64,000 nt of DNA, taken from contig NZ_CP019640.1 in NCBI RefSeq assembly GCF_001999905.1, positions 577,001-641,000 on the forward strand, given 5' to 3'. This document shows, one piece after another, positions 16,729-24,796 of the stretch; the first letter of the stretch is position 1; each line of letters starts with the position of its first letter. Under the pieces are notes generated by a model. The model saw only the letters and a program-made list of their open reading frames with translations, searched no databases and was not told where the DNA came from. A program made the translations under genes and the position numbers. Origin of the DNA: Planococcus lenghuensis. GTDB taxonomy: Bacteria > Bacillota > Bacilli > Bacillales_A > Planococcaceae.

Positions 16729-16833
16729 TTAATCGGCATTCATTTGTTTTTAAAGTGCATTCAATGGGTTTTAAAACACACTCACCCAGTCTTAAAATGC
16801 ACGCAACCGGTTTTAAAGTGATTTCACCGTCCC
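16729..16833. repeat. 21-bp tandem repeat array C, five units
   Basis: Units of exactly 21 bases start at 16729, 16750, 16771, 16792 and 16813, each opening with TTAAARYGCAYTCA or a near variant. The array lies between the lipoprotein stop and a shared terminator, as with the other arrays. Confidence 0.85.
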
Positions 16834-16839
16834 ACACAA

Positions 16840-16880
16840 AAAGCGCATCCGGCAGATTTTCTTTCTGCTGGACGCGCTTT
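16840..16880. terminator. Bidirectional terminator
   Basis: AAAGCGCATCCGGCAG (16840-16855) pairs with CTGCTGGACGCGCTTT (16865-16880) with one or two wobble or mismatched pairs. It lies between convergent genes, the lipoprotein (+) and the methyltransferase (-). Confidence 0.8.
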
Positions 16881-16939
16881 CATTGTGCTTGATCGCTAAC
16901 ACATTCACTTATAACTAATCGGAATAAAATCAGTGAATC

Positions 16940-17698
16940 TCACAAGGTGGCAATCAAAATGAACCGGTGCTGCTGGACATCGAAATAGCCATGTTCCTGG
17001 ATGCGCTGATGGATGCTGTACAGCTCGTCCAAATAACGGTCGATTTCGAATCCCGGCACTTGCCACGGAATGGCTTTCAAATAGTAGACGAGGGCGCCAA
17101 TGTCGTAGAAACGCTGAACCGGAAACGCTTCCTGGCTGAACGAGACTTCCATGTCGATGTCCTGGAAATCCTGCACAGCCTGTTCCCATTTCCAATGTGT
17201 GAATTCCTCGTTCACCGGAACGCCGAGCGCGTCATTGATCTGATGGCAGTCATCACCGCCGACCTGCTGGGTGATGAACGTGCCGCCGTCTTTCAGGATG
17301 CGCCGGATCTCACTCGGTGAATAAGCCTCGTGGCGGTTCAGAATCAAATCGAATTGATCGTCTTCAAACGGCAGCTGCTCATCGTCCTGCACTTCCGATA
17401 CGGTTACGCCGAGCGGCTCCAGCCGTTTTCGCGCGATGGGGACGTTCGGCGCATAGCCTTCTGTTGCATGGACTGTCTGCGGGAACGGCTGCAGCTTTGA
17501 GAGAAATTCCCCGCCACCTGTTCCCATATCGAGCATCGCTGACGATGCGCGGACATGCGGCAGTACGAGACTGCCGTATGACCATGGCAAAAGTTCCGTC
17601 TGCAGCCGGCCGGTATCCGAGACGAACGAAAAATCCCAGCCGGTGAACGGCTGTTTTGCATCTTCGATGTACGATTGGAACAATAAATCATCCTTCAT
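16940..17698 (-). CDS. Class I SAM-dependent methyltransferase
   Basis: This cytosolic methyltransferase of 252 residues has a Rossmann-type SAM site with AMLDMGTGGGEFLSKL (motif I, about residues 54-69), an acidic end of strand 2 in HATEGYAPN, and FDLILNRHEAYSP as the motif IV region. The substrate is unknown. It stands alone, with an AGGG-rich ribosome site before the ATG. A closely similar gene occurs at 28367-29143; both open with a GWDFSF-TGRLQ-LLPWSYGSL pattern and end with the RFYDIGALVYYLKAIPWQVP block. The two are therefore paralogues of one Bacillales family. Confidence 0.85.
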   Translation of the reverse strand: MKDDLLFQSYIEDAKQPFTGWDFSFVSDTGRLQTELLPWSYGSLVLPHVRASSAMLDMGTGGGEFLSKLQPFPQTVHATEGYAPNVPIARKRLEPLGVTVSEVQDDEQLPFEDDQFDLILNRHEAYSPSEIRRILKDGGTFITQQVGGDDCHQINDALGVPVNEEFTHWKWEQAVQDFQDIDMEVSFSQEAFPVQRFYDIGALVYYLKAIPWQVPGFEIDRYLDELYSIHQRIQEHGYFDVQQHRFILIATL

Positions 17699-17796
17699 TG
17701 AACACCCTCCAATCCCTCTGTTTCATCCATTGTACCGGAAATCAGAAAAGTTCAATAGCTCATTAATGGTAAACTGGAAGAAAAGGAGGTCATCAC

Positions 17797-17997
17797 ATGG
17801 TCATCCAACCGAATATGTCCCCCGCAGCCATCCAGGAGATCTGGCCGGAAACAGCAGGGGTGTTCAAGGCACATGGTGTTCCGCGCGTGAAAGAAGCATT
17901 GGAGACGTGCGTCAGACCGGAGCGGCTGCCATCGCTGCTTGCAGAACTGAACACTGTAGTCGGCAGTTCAGCCGCCACCTGTATCGGCGGGGGCTGA
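17797..17997 (+). CDS. Small DUF1858-like protein
   Basis: This 66-residue protein begins after a good AAGGAGG site. The stretch AIQEIWPETAGVFKAHGVP matches the DUF1858/ScdA N-terminal pattern, a small helical domain that often accompanies iron-sulfur or di-iron repair proteins. The end, SSAATCIGGG, contains a lone cysteine. Other DUF1858 proteins usually have a Cys further along. Function is unknown. Confidence 0.6.
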   Translation: MVIQPNMSPAAIQEIWPETAGVFKAHGVPRVKEALETCVRPERLPSLLAELNTVVGSSAATCIGGG

Positions 17998-18056
17998 CAA
18001 ATGCCGACCAAAAAGGAATAGGTGATTCCTTTTAACTTTAGAAGGATGTGTAGTGG

Positions 18057-18380
18057 ATGTATGCTCTGGTATTATTCATCATCGCGGGACTCGCGGAAAT
18101 CGGGGGCGGTTATTTAATCTGGCTGTGGCTCCGCGAAGGCAAACCCGTATATTGGGGTGTGGCCGGCGGGATGGCGCTCGCATTATACGGAGTCATTGCG
18201 GCGTTCCAGACGTTCCCGTCATTCGGCCGGGTGTATGCCGCGTATGGCGGTATCTTCATTGTAATGTCCCTGTTCTGGGGATGGGGCGTCGATAAAAAGA
18301 CGCCGGATCTGTACGACTGGCTCGGCGGCGCGATCTGCCTCACCGGCGTCTTCGTCATTTTGTTCGCCCCGCGCTCATGA
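18057..18380 (+). CDS. YnfA (UPF0060) family membrane protein
   Basis: This four-helix membrane protein of 107 residues is of the usual YnfA length. It carries the family hallmarks [40 protein letters not shown] and [20 protein letters not shown]. The family is related to small multidrug resistance exporters, but its substrate is not firmly known. The gene is monocistronic and ends at a strong terminator. Confidence 0.92.
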   Translation: MYALVLFIIAGLAEIGGGYLIWLWLREGKPVYWGVAGGMALALYGVIAAFQTFPSFGRVYAAYGGIFIVMSLFWGWGVDKKTPDLYDWLGGAICLTGVFVILFAPRS

Positions 18381-18415
18381 GTGGCAGCAAGCCGATTGAA
18401 TTTGTATTTTTAGAG

Positions 18416-18454
18416 CAGGAAATGAAAACAATGCGTTTTCGTTTCCTGTTTTTT
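18416..18454 (+). terminator. Terminator of the YnfA gene
   Basis: CAGGAAATGAAAAC (18416-18429) pairs perfectly with GTTTTCGTTTCCTG (18435-18448) and is followed by a T run. Confidence 0.9.
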
Positions 18455-18562
18455 GTATAAACATTTCAGGAATGGGTTGACCGTCAGTGGCACCGGTCCG
18501 CTGTCAAATTGCCGTGTGCGAAAAAAGTGCTGCGAGACAATTGCCAAAGGAGACGTGAAGCG

Positions 18563-18909
18563 ATGATTTACCGCAGGAAAATATACCAGGTGAACCCGGA
18601 TAAAATAGAAGATTCAATCGTCATTTCAACGAAAACCTGTTGCCGGTGCAGCTCGAGAATGGTGCCCGGCTCATCGGCAGGTGGATGACGCAGGAACAGG
18701 ATGGATACATTGAAGTATTGGCGATCTGGGAATACGACGACCGCGATGCATTCGAACGAATCGAGGCGAGCGTACGGGCTGACGCCGAACACATGAAACG
18801 GGTGGATGACTGGAAAGAGAAGATGGGCGGAAAGCATAGCTTGCAGAACGTCTTTTATAACATCGAGCAGGATTTTCTGGAATCCACCGTTTCGGTACAG
18901 CAGGAATAA
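18563..18909 (+). pseudogene. Frameshifted NIPSNAP-family protein gene
   Basis: An ATG at 18563 with an AAAGGAGACG ribosome site opens a frame that reads MIYRRKIYQVNPDKIED and then departs from the family near 18613. In the next frame the protein continues FNENLLPVQLENGARLIGRW through to 18909. Joining the two frames gives a standard NIPSNAP protein of about 115 residues, as if one T had been lost near 18613-18614. NIPSNAP proteins are small ferredoxin-fold proteins of unclear function. It is either a recent frameshift mutation or an assembly error; nothing else in the gene looks decayed. Confidence 0.8.
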
Positions 18910-18963
18910 TAGAGGAGAAGGGAGGCTCGGTCGACAGCGACCGGGCCTTTGCCTGGTCTGTCA

Positions 18964-19293
18964 TCAAGCGCTGCAGCACTGTTCATGGAAATGGAAACCT
19001 TCACACGTCTCACAAAATAGTATGTCTTTAAAATACGCTTTCTTTACTTCCAGCTCAACCGACAGGCGGTTCGTCAGCATCGACCGCTCGGCATAATTGA
19101 GTCGCAGCACGTGGTTGTGTTCGGTATAAACACTCACCATGTGGCGTCGTTTCAAGTCATAGATGACGCGGTATGTATGGGAATCTTTCATAAATGCAAT
19201 GAGGGCCAGCTGGCCATTCTTCACTTCTTTCACATCGGCTCTGTCATACAGCACACAGAATGCCACTTTGCTTGCGACTTTCGTATTGATCAT
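18964..19293 (-). CDS. Small protein under an SOS-type promoter
   Basis: This is a 109-residue protein of unknown family. I start it at 19293 because AGGAG at 19100-based spacing fits that ATG rather than the one six bases earlier (site 19300-19304, six bases from 19293). The sequence is basic in the middle and ends CETCEGFHFHEQCC, a possible metal-binding cluster of Cys and His. The promoter carries a LexA box between its -35 and -10 boxes, so the gene is probably induced by DNA damage. It does not resemble YneA, the SOS division inhibitor. It may be a DNA-damage accessory factor; this is inference from regulation only. Confidence 0.65.
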   Translation of the reverse strand: MINTKVASKVAFCVLYDRADVKEVKNGQLALIAFMKDSHTYRVIYDLKRRHMVSVYTEHNHVLRLNYAERSMLTNRLSVELEVKKAYFKDILFCETCEGFHFHEQCCSA

Positions 19294-19316
19294 AATCATC
19301 TCCTGTCTGTATGTTT

Positions 19317-19346
19317 AGTATAATCGAACACACGTTCTGTTAACAA
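19317..19346 (-). promoter_or_regulatory. SOS promoter with LexA box
   Basis: On the minus strand TTGTTA (19341-19346) and TATACT (19317-19322) stand 18 bases apart. Between them lies CGAACACACGTTCT (19325-19338), a GAAC-N4-GTTC palindrome that fits the Bacillus LexA consensus at all but the last base. Confidence 0.75.
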
Positions 19347-19492
19347 GTACATTCATTCATTTGCCCCGAAAGTTATTAGAACCAGCAGACAATGGGTATG
19401 ATAGTTTTTAAACCGCCAAAACGGGAAAACAATAAAAAAGGAATGGTTGACTGTGAAACCGGATAAGCAGACGAAGAAGGGAGGAATACGGA

Positions 19493-19735
19493 ATGTCGAT
19501 GTGGGGAGAAGAAAAAATCCAGAACGACAAAGTGCGGAACCATAAAGAAGGTGAAAGCATGGAAAATGACTGGAAAGATAAACAGAATGATCAAAGAAGA
19601 GAAAAGGAAAATCAGAGAGAGCACGAAGAAGCGGATAAGCATGACGACAAGCTCTTGAGCCGCTTGGTGCGTGGCAATGAAGAAGTGGATAACGGCACAA
19701 GCGCCTGGACAGCGACGGAGAAAAAAAGCCGATGA
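19493..19735 (+). CDS. Small highly charged hydrophilic protein
   Basis: This 80-residue open frame follows a GGGAGGAATACGGA ribosome site. The product is rich in Lys, Glu, Asp, Asn and Gln and has almost no hydrophobic core, so it is probably disordered or helical. No family is recognised. An internal ATG near residue 23 is an alternative start. It ends just before a strong bidirectional terminator, which supports a transcribed gene. Confidence 0.5.
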   Translation: MSMWGEEKIQNDKVRNHKEGESMENDWKDKQNDQRREKENQREHEEADKHDDKLLSRLVRGNEEVDNGTSAWTATEKKSR

Positions 19736-19753
19736 AAGCATAAAAGCAATAGG

Positions 19754-19779
19754 AAAAGCCCGCCGACCGGCGGGCTTTT
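19754..19779. terminator. Bidirectional terminator
   Basis: AAAAGCCCGCCG (19754-19765) and its exact complement (19768-19779) lie between convergent genes at 19493-19735 and 19800-20552. Confidence 0.9.
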
Positions 19780-19799
19780 CCATTAATTTTATACGAAGA

Positions 19800-20552
19800 T
19801 CATTTCGTATTCGTGAAGCCGCCGTCAATGCGGATCACTTCACCATTGATGTATTCCGCCTTCGATGTCAGCAGGAACGCCACCAGTTCCGCGACTTCTT
19901 CCGGTGTGCCCAGCCGTTTTTGCGGAATGCCGGCTTCGGCGTTGGCTTTCATGTCGGGGTTGTCTTCAAAGAACGTCTTTACCATAGGCGTTTCCGTTGG
20001 GCCCGGGGCGATGGCATTGACACGCAATCCGTCTTTGGCGTACTCGGCAACCAGGCTTTTGGTCAGTCCGACGATTCCGTGCTTCGTGGCGGAGTAAGTG
20101 ACGACTGAATCCTGTCCGATAACCCCGGCACTGGAAGCGGTATTGACGATCGATCCGCCGCCGTTCTTCAGCATCACTTCGGCCACATAACGCACGCCGT
20201 ACAATGCGCCCATCAAGTTGATGCCGACGATTTTCTCGATTTCATCGATTTCAGTTTGGAGAAAATACTGGCCACTGCCTGAAATGCCGGCATTGTTGAA
20301 GAAATAATCGATTGTGCCGAAATGTTCGACCGTCTGATCGACGTATTTTTTTACTTCTTCCGCTTTTGAGACATCCGCATGGATGAAAATGGCGTCCGGC
20401 CCTAATTGCTTCACCAATTCAACCGTTTCAATGCCGCCTTTTTCACTGATGTCCACGACCGCGATATTAACGCCTTCTTTAGCCAGACGGACGGCTGCCG
20501 ACTGACCCAGTCCGCTTCCGGCCCCTGTAATCACCGCTGTTTTGCCCATCAT
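19800..20552 (-). CDS. Short-chain dehydrogenase/reductase
   Basis: This 250-residue SDR uses NAD(P)H. It shows the cofactor motif TGAGSGLG near residue 10, NNAG near 90, the catalytic Ser-Tyr-Lys set (TASSAG and YSATKHG, about 140-160) and GPTETPM after it. The start at 20552 (or 20549) is chosen for AGGAGG at 20558-20563; the longer frame begins before the ribosome site. The substrate is unknown. An Asp at the end of the second strand (VVDISEKGG) favours NAD over NADP. Confidence 0.88.
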   Translation of the reverse strand: MMGKTAVITGAGSGLGQSAAVRLAKEGVNIAVVDISEKGGIETVELVKQLGPDAIFIHADVSKAEEVKKYVDQTVEHFGTIDYFFNNAGISGSGQYFLQTEIDEIEKIVGINLMGALYGVRYVAEVMLKNGGGSIVNTASSAGVIGQDSVVTYSATKHGIVGLTKSLVAEYAKDGLRVNAIAPGPTETPMVKTFFEDNPDMKANAEAGIPQKRLGTPEEVAELVAFLLTSKAEYINGEVIRIDGGFTNTK

Positions 20553-20697
20553 GAATTCCTCCTTCATTTTCAATGCTATTGGTTCCGATTCTTTCGTACA
20601 GTTTTATTATAGAGCCGCAAAAATTGAATTGAAAACATTCCATATCAAGCGGGCAAAAGCAGAACGGATTTTATTATCCACAAGATTCGCTATTCAC

Positions 20698-20722
20698 GTT
20701 TTCGTTATATACTAACGGGTAT
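20698..20722 (+). promoter_or_regulatory. Sigma-B type promoter
   Basis: GTTTTC (20698-20703), a 13-base spacer and GGGTAT (20717-20722) fit the Bacillus sigma-B pattern (GTTTNN, GGGTAT). The site is 69 bases upstream of a general-stress-type gene. Confidence 0.65.
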
Positions 20723-20790
20723 ATTAATGAGTGGATGCGCAACCCAGAAATCAGCAGAATCATTCATTTTTCACAAGGAGGACGATAAAC

Positions 20791-21297
20791 ATGGCAACAC
20801 ACGAACAGCTGAACCAAGAAGCGATCAAGACGGTCAATGATTTGATCAAAGACATTGAAGTGGCAATGTTTACGACAGTATCGGAAGGGAAGCTCGTGTC
20901 CCGGCCGCTGCAGACACAGGAAGCGGATTTCGACGGCACGCTATGGTTCCTGACGCTGAAAGACACCGTTAAATACGAGGAGATCCAGCAAAACCCGAAC
21001 GTCAATATCGCGTATGCAGGAAAATCATACGTATCGGTCAGCGGCACGGCGGAATTCAGTGAGGATATGGAGCGGAAGAAAGAATATTGGAGCCCGGTGT
21101 TCGATAAACTGCTCGAGACGACGGTCGATGATCCGAATGTTGTCCTGATCAAAGTGACAGCTGAAACGGCGGAGTACTGGGAGGCCGGAAAACCAATGAA
21201 GATGGCGAAGAAATTTGTCAAAAAGCTTACCACCGATGAATCATTGGGTGGGGATAACGAGCTCAATAAAACCGTCGATTTCGATTCCTCCAATTAA
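20791..21297 (+). CDS. General stress protein 26-like, PNP-oxidase fold
   Basis: This 168-residue cytosolic protein has the flavin-binding split-barrel fold of pyridoxamine phosphate oxidase-like proteins. The segments VAMFTTVSEGKLVSRPLQ, GTLWFLTLKDTVKYEEI and NVNIAYAGKSYVSVSGTAE, and a final ETAEYWEAG, are typical of the YdaG/Gsp26 group. I start it at the ATG at 20791 after AAGGAGG. Sigma-B control is suggested by the promoter at 20698-20722, as for its Bacillus relatives. Its biochemical role is unclear. Confidence 0.88.
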   Translation: MATHEQLNQEAIKTVNDLIKDIEVAMFTTVSEGKLVSRPLQTQEADFDGTLWFLTLKDTVKYEEIQQNPNVNIAYAGKSYVSVSGTAEFSEDMERKKEYWSPVFDKLLETTVDDPNVVLIKVTAETAEYWEAGKPMKMAKKFVKKLTTDESLGGDNELNKTVDFDSSN

Positions 21298-21314
21298 TCG
21301 AAGCGGTTATCATC

Positions 21315-21354
21315 CAGACCGGCTGTCCTGCAGTTTACCAGGCCAGCCGGTCTG
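21315..21354 (+). terminator. Terminator of the stress protein gene
   Basis: CAGACCGGCTG (21315-21325) pairs perfectly with CAGCCGGTCTG (21344-21354). Confidence 0.8.
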
Positions 21355-21395
21355 TTCATGGGCGAAAAAAGAGAGAATCAGAAACACTTCCCGCC

Positions 21396-22508
21396 GTGCT
21401 TAAATTGTTTATAAAACGGGAAAACAGGAGTAGAACTGATTTTCTTCCTGAGTTATTCAAAAGCAGAGAAACTGTACAGATTGGAGTGTTCGTCATCAAA
21501 CACCAGCTTAAAAATAGACGTACCGGCACTGCGGCGCTGGCAGGGACTGTAGCGGCAGTCGGCGGTTATTATGTTTACCGGAAACAGGCCACAAACCAGA
21601 GTGCTGCAAGCAAATGTATCGAAATCATCATGCGGCTGACCGGTGTGAAGATGGTGCTGTCCGACCCCAAGAAATTCGATAAATTTATTAAAACGAAACG
21701 GTTGGAGGGAGATAAGCCGTATTCCATCCCGAAAATCGTGCGGCTCAAGAATCCGGTTAAACGGATGGAGTACGATGATATGATCGTGTATAAACTGCGC
21801 CCGTCCGAGACAACCGGCGAACAGACGAGTGACCGGAAGCAAGTGCTTCATCTCCATGGCGGCGGTTATATTCTGCAGCCGCATAAAAGGCATTGGCATT
21901 TTCTCGATAAGCTGGTAAGACGGACCGGCTGGGAAATCACGATGCCCATCTATCCGAAAATCCCTCATCACTCCTACGAGGAAAGTTTTCCGAAAGTCCT
22001 TTCACTTTATAAGGACATGCTGAAAGAGACAGCGCCGGAAGACATTGTGCTATTGGGCGAGTCCTCCGGTGGCGGGTTTGTACTGGCGCTGGCCCAATTG
22101 CTCAAAAAGGAAGGGCTGCCGCAACCTGGCCGGCTCATCCTGATTTCACCGTGGCTCGATGCGACCGTGAGCGATCCGGACATCGCCGTGTTCGATAAAA
22201 AAGATCCGCTGCTCGCTCAGCATGGACTGAAAGGGCTCGGTGAATTATGGGCGGGATCGGATGACCCGAAGAACGAGCTCGCAAGTCCGATTAATGGAGA
22301 CTTGCAGGGACTGGCCCCGATTACGCTGTTTACCGGCACGCATGATATTCTCCTGCCTGACGCGAGAAACCTGAAAGAAAAGGCGGAGAAGCTCGGTGTG
22401 GATATCGCCTATCACGAGTACCCGAATATGACGCATTGCTTTCCGCTTTATCCGATTCCGGAAGCGGACAAGGCGCTTGAACAGCTGATTTCAACAGTAG
22501 AGTCGTAA
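21396..22508 (+). CDS. Alpha/beta hydrolase of the HSL esterase type
   Basis: This esterase of the hormone-sensitive-lipase family has the oxyanion motif LHLHGGGYIL near residue 150, the nucleophile elbow GESSGGGF near residue 223, an acid in FTGTHDILLPD near 312 and the catalytic His in NMTHCFPL near 345. The substrate is probably a short acyl ester. A hydrophobic segment, TAALAGTVAAVGGYYVY (about 43-60), could be a membrane anchor or signal. The N-terminus is uncertain: no start codon in the first 40 residues has a good ribosome site, so a start downstream or a small frameshift near 21430 is possible. Confidence 0.8.
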   Translation: MLKLFIKRENRSRTDFLPELFKSRETVQIGVFVIKHQLKNRRTGTAALAGTVAAVGGYYVYRKQATNQSAASKCIEIIMRLTGVKMVLSDPKKFDKFIKTKRLEGDKPYSIPKIVRLKNPVKRMEYDDMIVYKLRPSETTGEQTSDRKQVLHLHGGGYILQPHKRHWHFLDKLVRRTGWEITMPIYPKIPHHSYEESFPKVLSLYKDMLKETAPEDIVLLGESSGGGFVLALAQLLKKEGLPQPGRLILISPWLDATVSDPDIAVFDKKDPLLAQHGLKGLGELWAGSDDPKNELASPINGDLQGLAPITLFTGTHDILLPDARNLKEKAEKLGVDIAYHEYPNMTHCFPLYPIPEADKALEQLISTVES

Positions 22509-22626
22509 AAGACAACTTTAACGGAGGAATGGTTCTGCCGGTCGGCAATTGCACAAATGCTTTTCAATGAACCGGAATTTGCAGTATCCTATAAGTAATG
22601 ACATTTATAGGTTGGAGGAAAGTCGC

Positions 22627-22908
22627 ATGAAATCTTTTCTGATCGGTTTAGTCGTGGCGCTGGCCGCTTTGCTCATTGGCTATCTGGCGGATGACTGGAG
22701 CCTCGCTTACTGGATCGCCGGTGCTGTCGGACTCTTGGCGCTGTTATGGGAAGGGCTGATCGCGAGCAGAAGAAGCAGCTCGGCCAGAAGCACGAGTTCT
22801 GAAAAGCGGCGGGAGCAGCGGGAGAAACTCGCGAAGATGCGGCGGGCGTTTTACTTCGCTTTGCCGAACCTCATCGTCGCGATTATTGCATTGATGATCT
22901 TCGAATGA
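22627..22908 (+). CDS. Small two-to-three-helix membrane protein, DUF5316-like
   Basis: This 93-residue protein starts at 22627 after GGAGGAAAG. Two adjacent helices (FLIGLVVALAALLIGY and YWIAGAVGLLALLWEGLI) are followed by a Ser/Arg/Lys-rich cytoplasmic loop and a final helix (FALPNLIVAIIALMIF). Size and layout resemble DUF5316 of Bacillales. Function is unknown. It ends at a perfect terminator shared with the convergent MATE gene. Confidence 0.7.
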   Translation: MKSFLIGLVVALAALLIGYLADDWSLAYWIAGAVGLLALLWEGLIASRRSSSARSTSSEKRREQREKLAKMRRAFYFALPNLIVAIIALMIFE

Positions 22909-22933
22909 TCCCGCTTGCTCACAGGTATACATG

Positions 22934-22980
22934 AAAAAGGCGTTCCCGCTGGTGTCTACAACCAGCGGGAACGCCTTTTT
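22934..22980. terminator. Perfect bidirectional terminator
   Basis: A 20-base arm (22934-22953) is exactly complementary to 22961-22980, with A and T runs at the ends, between convergent genes. Confidence 0.95.
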
Positions 22981-22985
22981 CTGTT

Positions 22986-24365
22986 TTAATCCGCAAGTGC
23001 CGCCTGGATATCCGGCGCATGTTCCAGCCGCCGCTGAACGATGCGGAGCCGGATGAAGAACCCGATCGCGGCCGCTGTCAGACCGAGGCTGATGCCGATC
23101 CACAGACCGAACGGACCGAGATCCGTAAAGGCCGCAAGCACGTAACCGGTTGGGATGCCGATGACCCAGTAGGAGACGAGCGCGATCCAGAACGGGAGCT
23201 GCACATCCTTATAGCCCCGGAGCACCCCTTGGAGTCCGGCCTGCGCCGCATCCGACAGCTGATAGAGAATCGCGATGATGAAGAACTGGCCGGCGAGCGC
23301 AATCACCGCCGGATCTGTCGTATAAAATTGGGCGATCGATTCCCGGAAGAAAATGAGGAACACGGCGTTGACCGCCAAAAAGCCGATCCCGCCGAGAACG
23401 CCCATCTTGCCGTACTCTTTCGCGTTCTGCAGCTTTCCGCCGCCGACCGAATAACCGACGACAATCGTCAATGCCATCGAGATGCTGAGCGGAATCATGA
23501 AAATGAGCGACGTAAAGCTGAGGGCGATCTGGTTCGCCGCGATGGTGACCGTTGTGAATAAAATCCCGACGAGCAGCGTTACCACCGAGAAGATGCTGGA
23601 TTCAAAAAAGATGGACAGCCCGATCGGAATGCCGATGACAAGCTGTTCTTTCCATGCTTTCACAGAAGGTGCCGGCCACATACGGAACAGCCGGTAATTG
23701 CGCACTTTCGGCAGCCGGAACGTCATCCAGATGGAGAACGCCAGCATGATCCAGAACGTGATTGCCGTCGCGTAACCGGCGCCGATCCCGCCGAGTGCCG
23801 GGAGACCGAAATTCCCGAAGATGAGCCCGTAATTCAATAGCACGTTGAACGGAACGGCCAGCACCGTGATGTACATCGTGATTGTCGTATAGCCTTGTCC
23901 GTCGAAAAAGTTCCGCAGCACATTCGCGATGAACAGCGGCATGATGCCGATTGACAGCCCGACCAAGTAATGGAAGGAAATATAATGCACTTCCGGTTCC
24001 AGGTCCATAAACGTCAAAATCGGATTGAGCAGGAAGCTGCCCGCCGCAATGACCAATATGGCGATAATGACCGCCAAATACAGTGATTGGGTGACGAAAC
24101 TGGCAATTTTCTCTTTCTGCGCGCTGCCGGATAATTGCGCGACGATTGCCGTCACCGCAAGCAGCACGCCATTAATGCCGGTGAAGACCGGCATCCAGAG
24201 GCTCGAACCGATCGCGACCCCCGCCAAGTCTTCCGTGCCGACCCGGCCTGACATCATCGTATCGACAAGGTTCATCGCATACAGGCTAAGCTGTGTCACC
24301 ATGATCGGCCAGAGGACAGAGAGAAATAAAGTTATTTTTTGTTTTTTTGTTTCTGCGTGATGCAT
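22986..24365 (-). CDS. MATE-family efflux transporter
   Basis: This 459-residue inner-membrane antiporter has 12 helices and the MATE pattern. The first half carries WPIMVTQLSLYAMNLVDTMMSG and the second half MIPLSISMALTIVVGYSVGGG, the usual repeated entry motifs. It probably exports cationic drugs or a metabolite in exchange for Na+ or H+. A TetR regulator lies upstream on the same strand at 24797-25366. Control by that regulator is plausible but the two are 430 bases apart. Confidence 0.92.
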   Translation of the reverse strand: MHHAETKKQKITLFLSVLWPIMVTQLSLYAMNLVDTMMSGRVGTEDLAGVAIGSSLWMPVFTGINGVLLAVTAIVAQLSGSAQKEKIASFVTQSLYLAVIIAILVIAAGSFLLNPILTFMDLEPEVHYISFHYLVGLSIGIMPLFIANVLRNFFDGQGYTTITMYITVLAVPFNVLLNYGLIFGNFGLPALGGIGAGYATAITFWIMLAFSIWMTFRLPKVRNYRLFRMWPAPSVKAWKEQLVIGIPIGLSIFFESSIFSVVTLLVGILFTTVTIAANQIALSFTSLIFMIPLSISMALTIVVGYSVGGGKLQNAKEYGKMGVLGGIGFLAVNAVFLIFFRESIAQFYTTDPAVIALAGQFFIIAILYQLSDAAQAGLQGVLRGYKDVQLPFWIALVSYWVIGIPTGYVLAAFTDLGPFGLWIGISLGLTAAAIGFFIRLRIVQRRLEHAPDIQAALAD

Positions 24366-24796
24366 ACATTTCCCTCCAGATGAATCCGTGTTTCCTGAAA
24401 TTTAGAGCTATGTTAAACCTTTATTATTGCTGTTTCGCAAAACAGCTTCGCTTTCCGCGGGCTTGCGTCGAACTAACTCGTGCTTGACGCCCGAGTGGAT
24501 TTCGACACTGCGCTTATCCCGCTGGAGTCTCCGCTGTTGTGCTTCATACGCTAAAACATTAAAAAATCAACACTGTCCTGGTGGCTCTGCACTAAAACAT
24601 GTTCTTGATTGGTTTCGATAACAAGAGGAACAGCATCAAAGTTAAAAAGGTGAAGATTGAACTTGAATGAAAGAGCGATAAGCGGCGAATCCTACGAAAA
24701 GCATCCATCTGAAGTGGTTTTCATTTGTGAAAACGGAGGCTTTTTATACCCTTACCACTACTGCGTGAGAACCACTGTTCTTTAACTTGGTCTAAT
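24366..24796. other. Gene-free stretch holding a GC-rich element
   Basis: No gene is seen. Positions 24450-24534 carry GCTTTCCGCGGGC at one end and CCGCTGGAGTCTCCGC at the other, with TCGAA and TTCGA inverted inside. This resembles the dispersed intergenic repeats with CTTTCCGCGGGC and GGAGTCT ends that are common in Bacillaceae genomes. Confidence 0.55.

Noticed and set aside
16698-16892. Open frame of 64 codons over array C
   Set aside because: Same reason: it translates the 21-bp repeat and a terminator.
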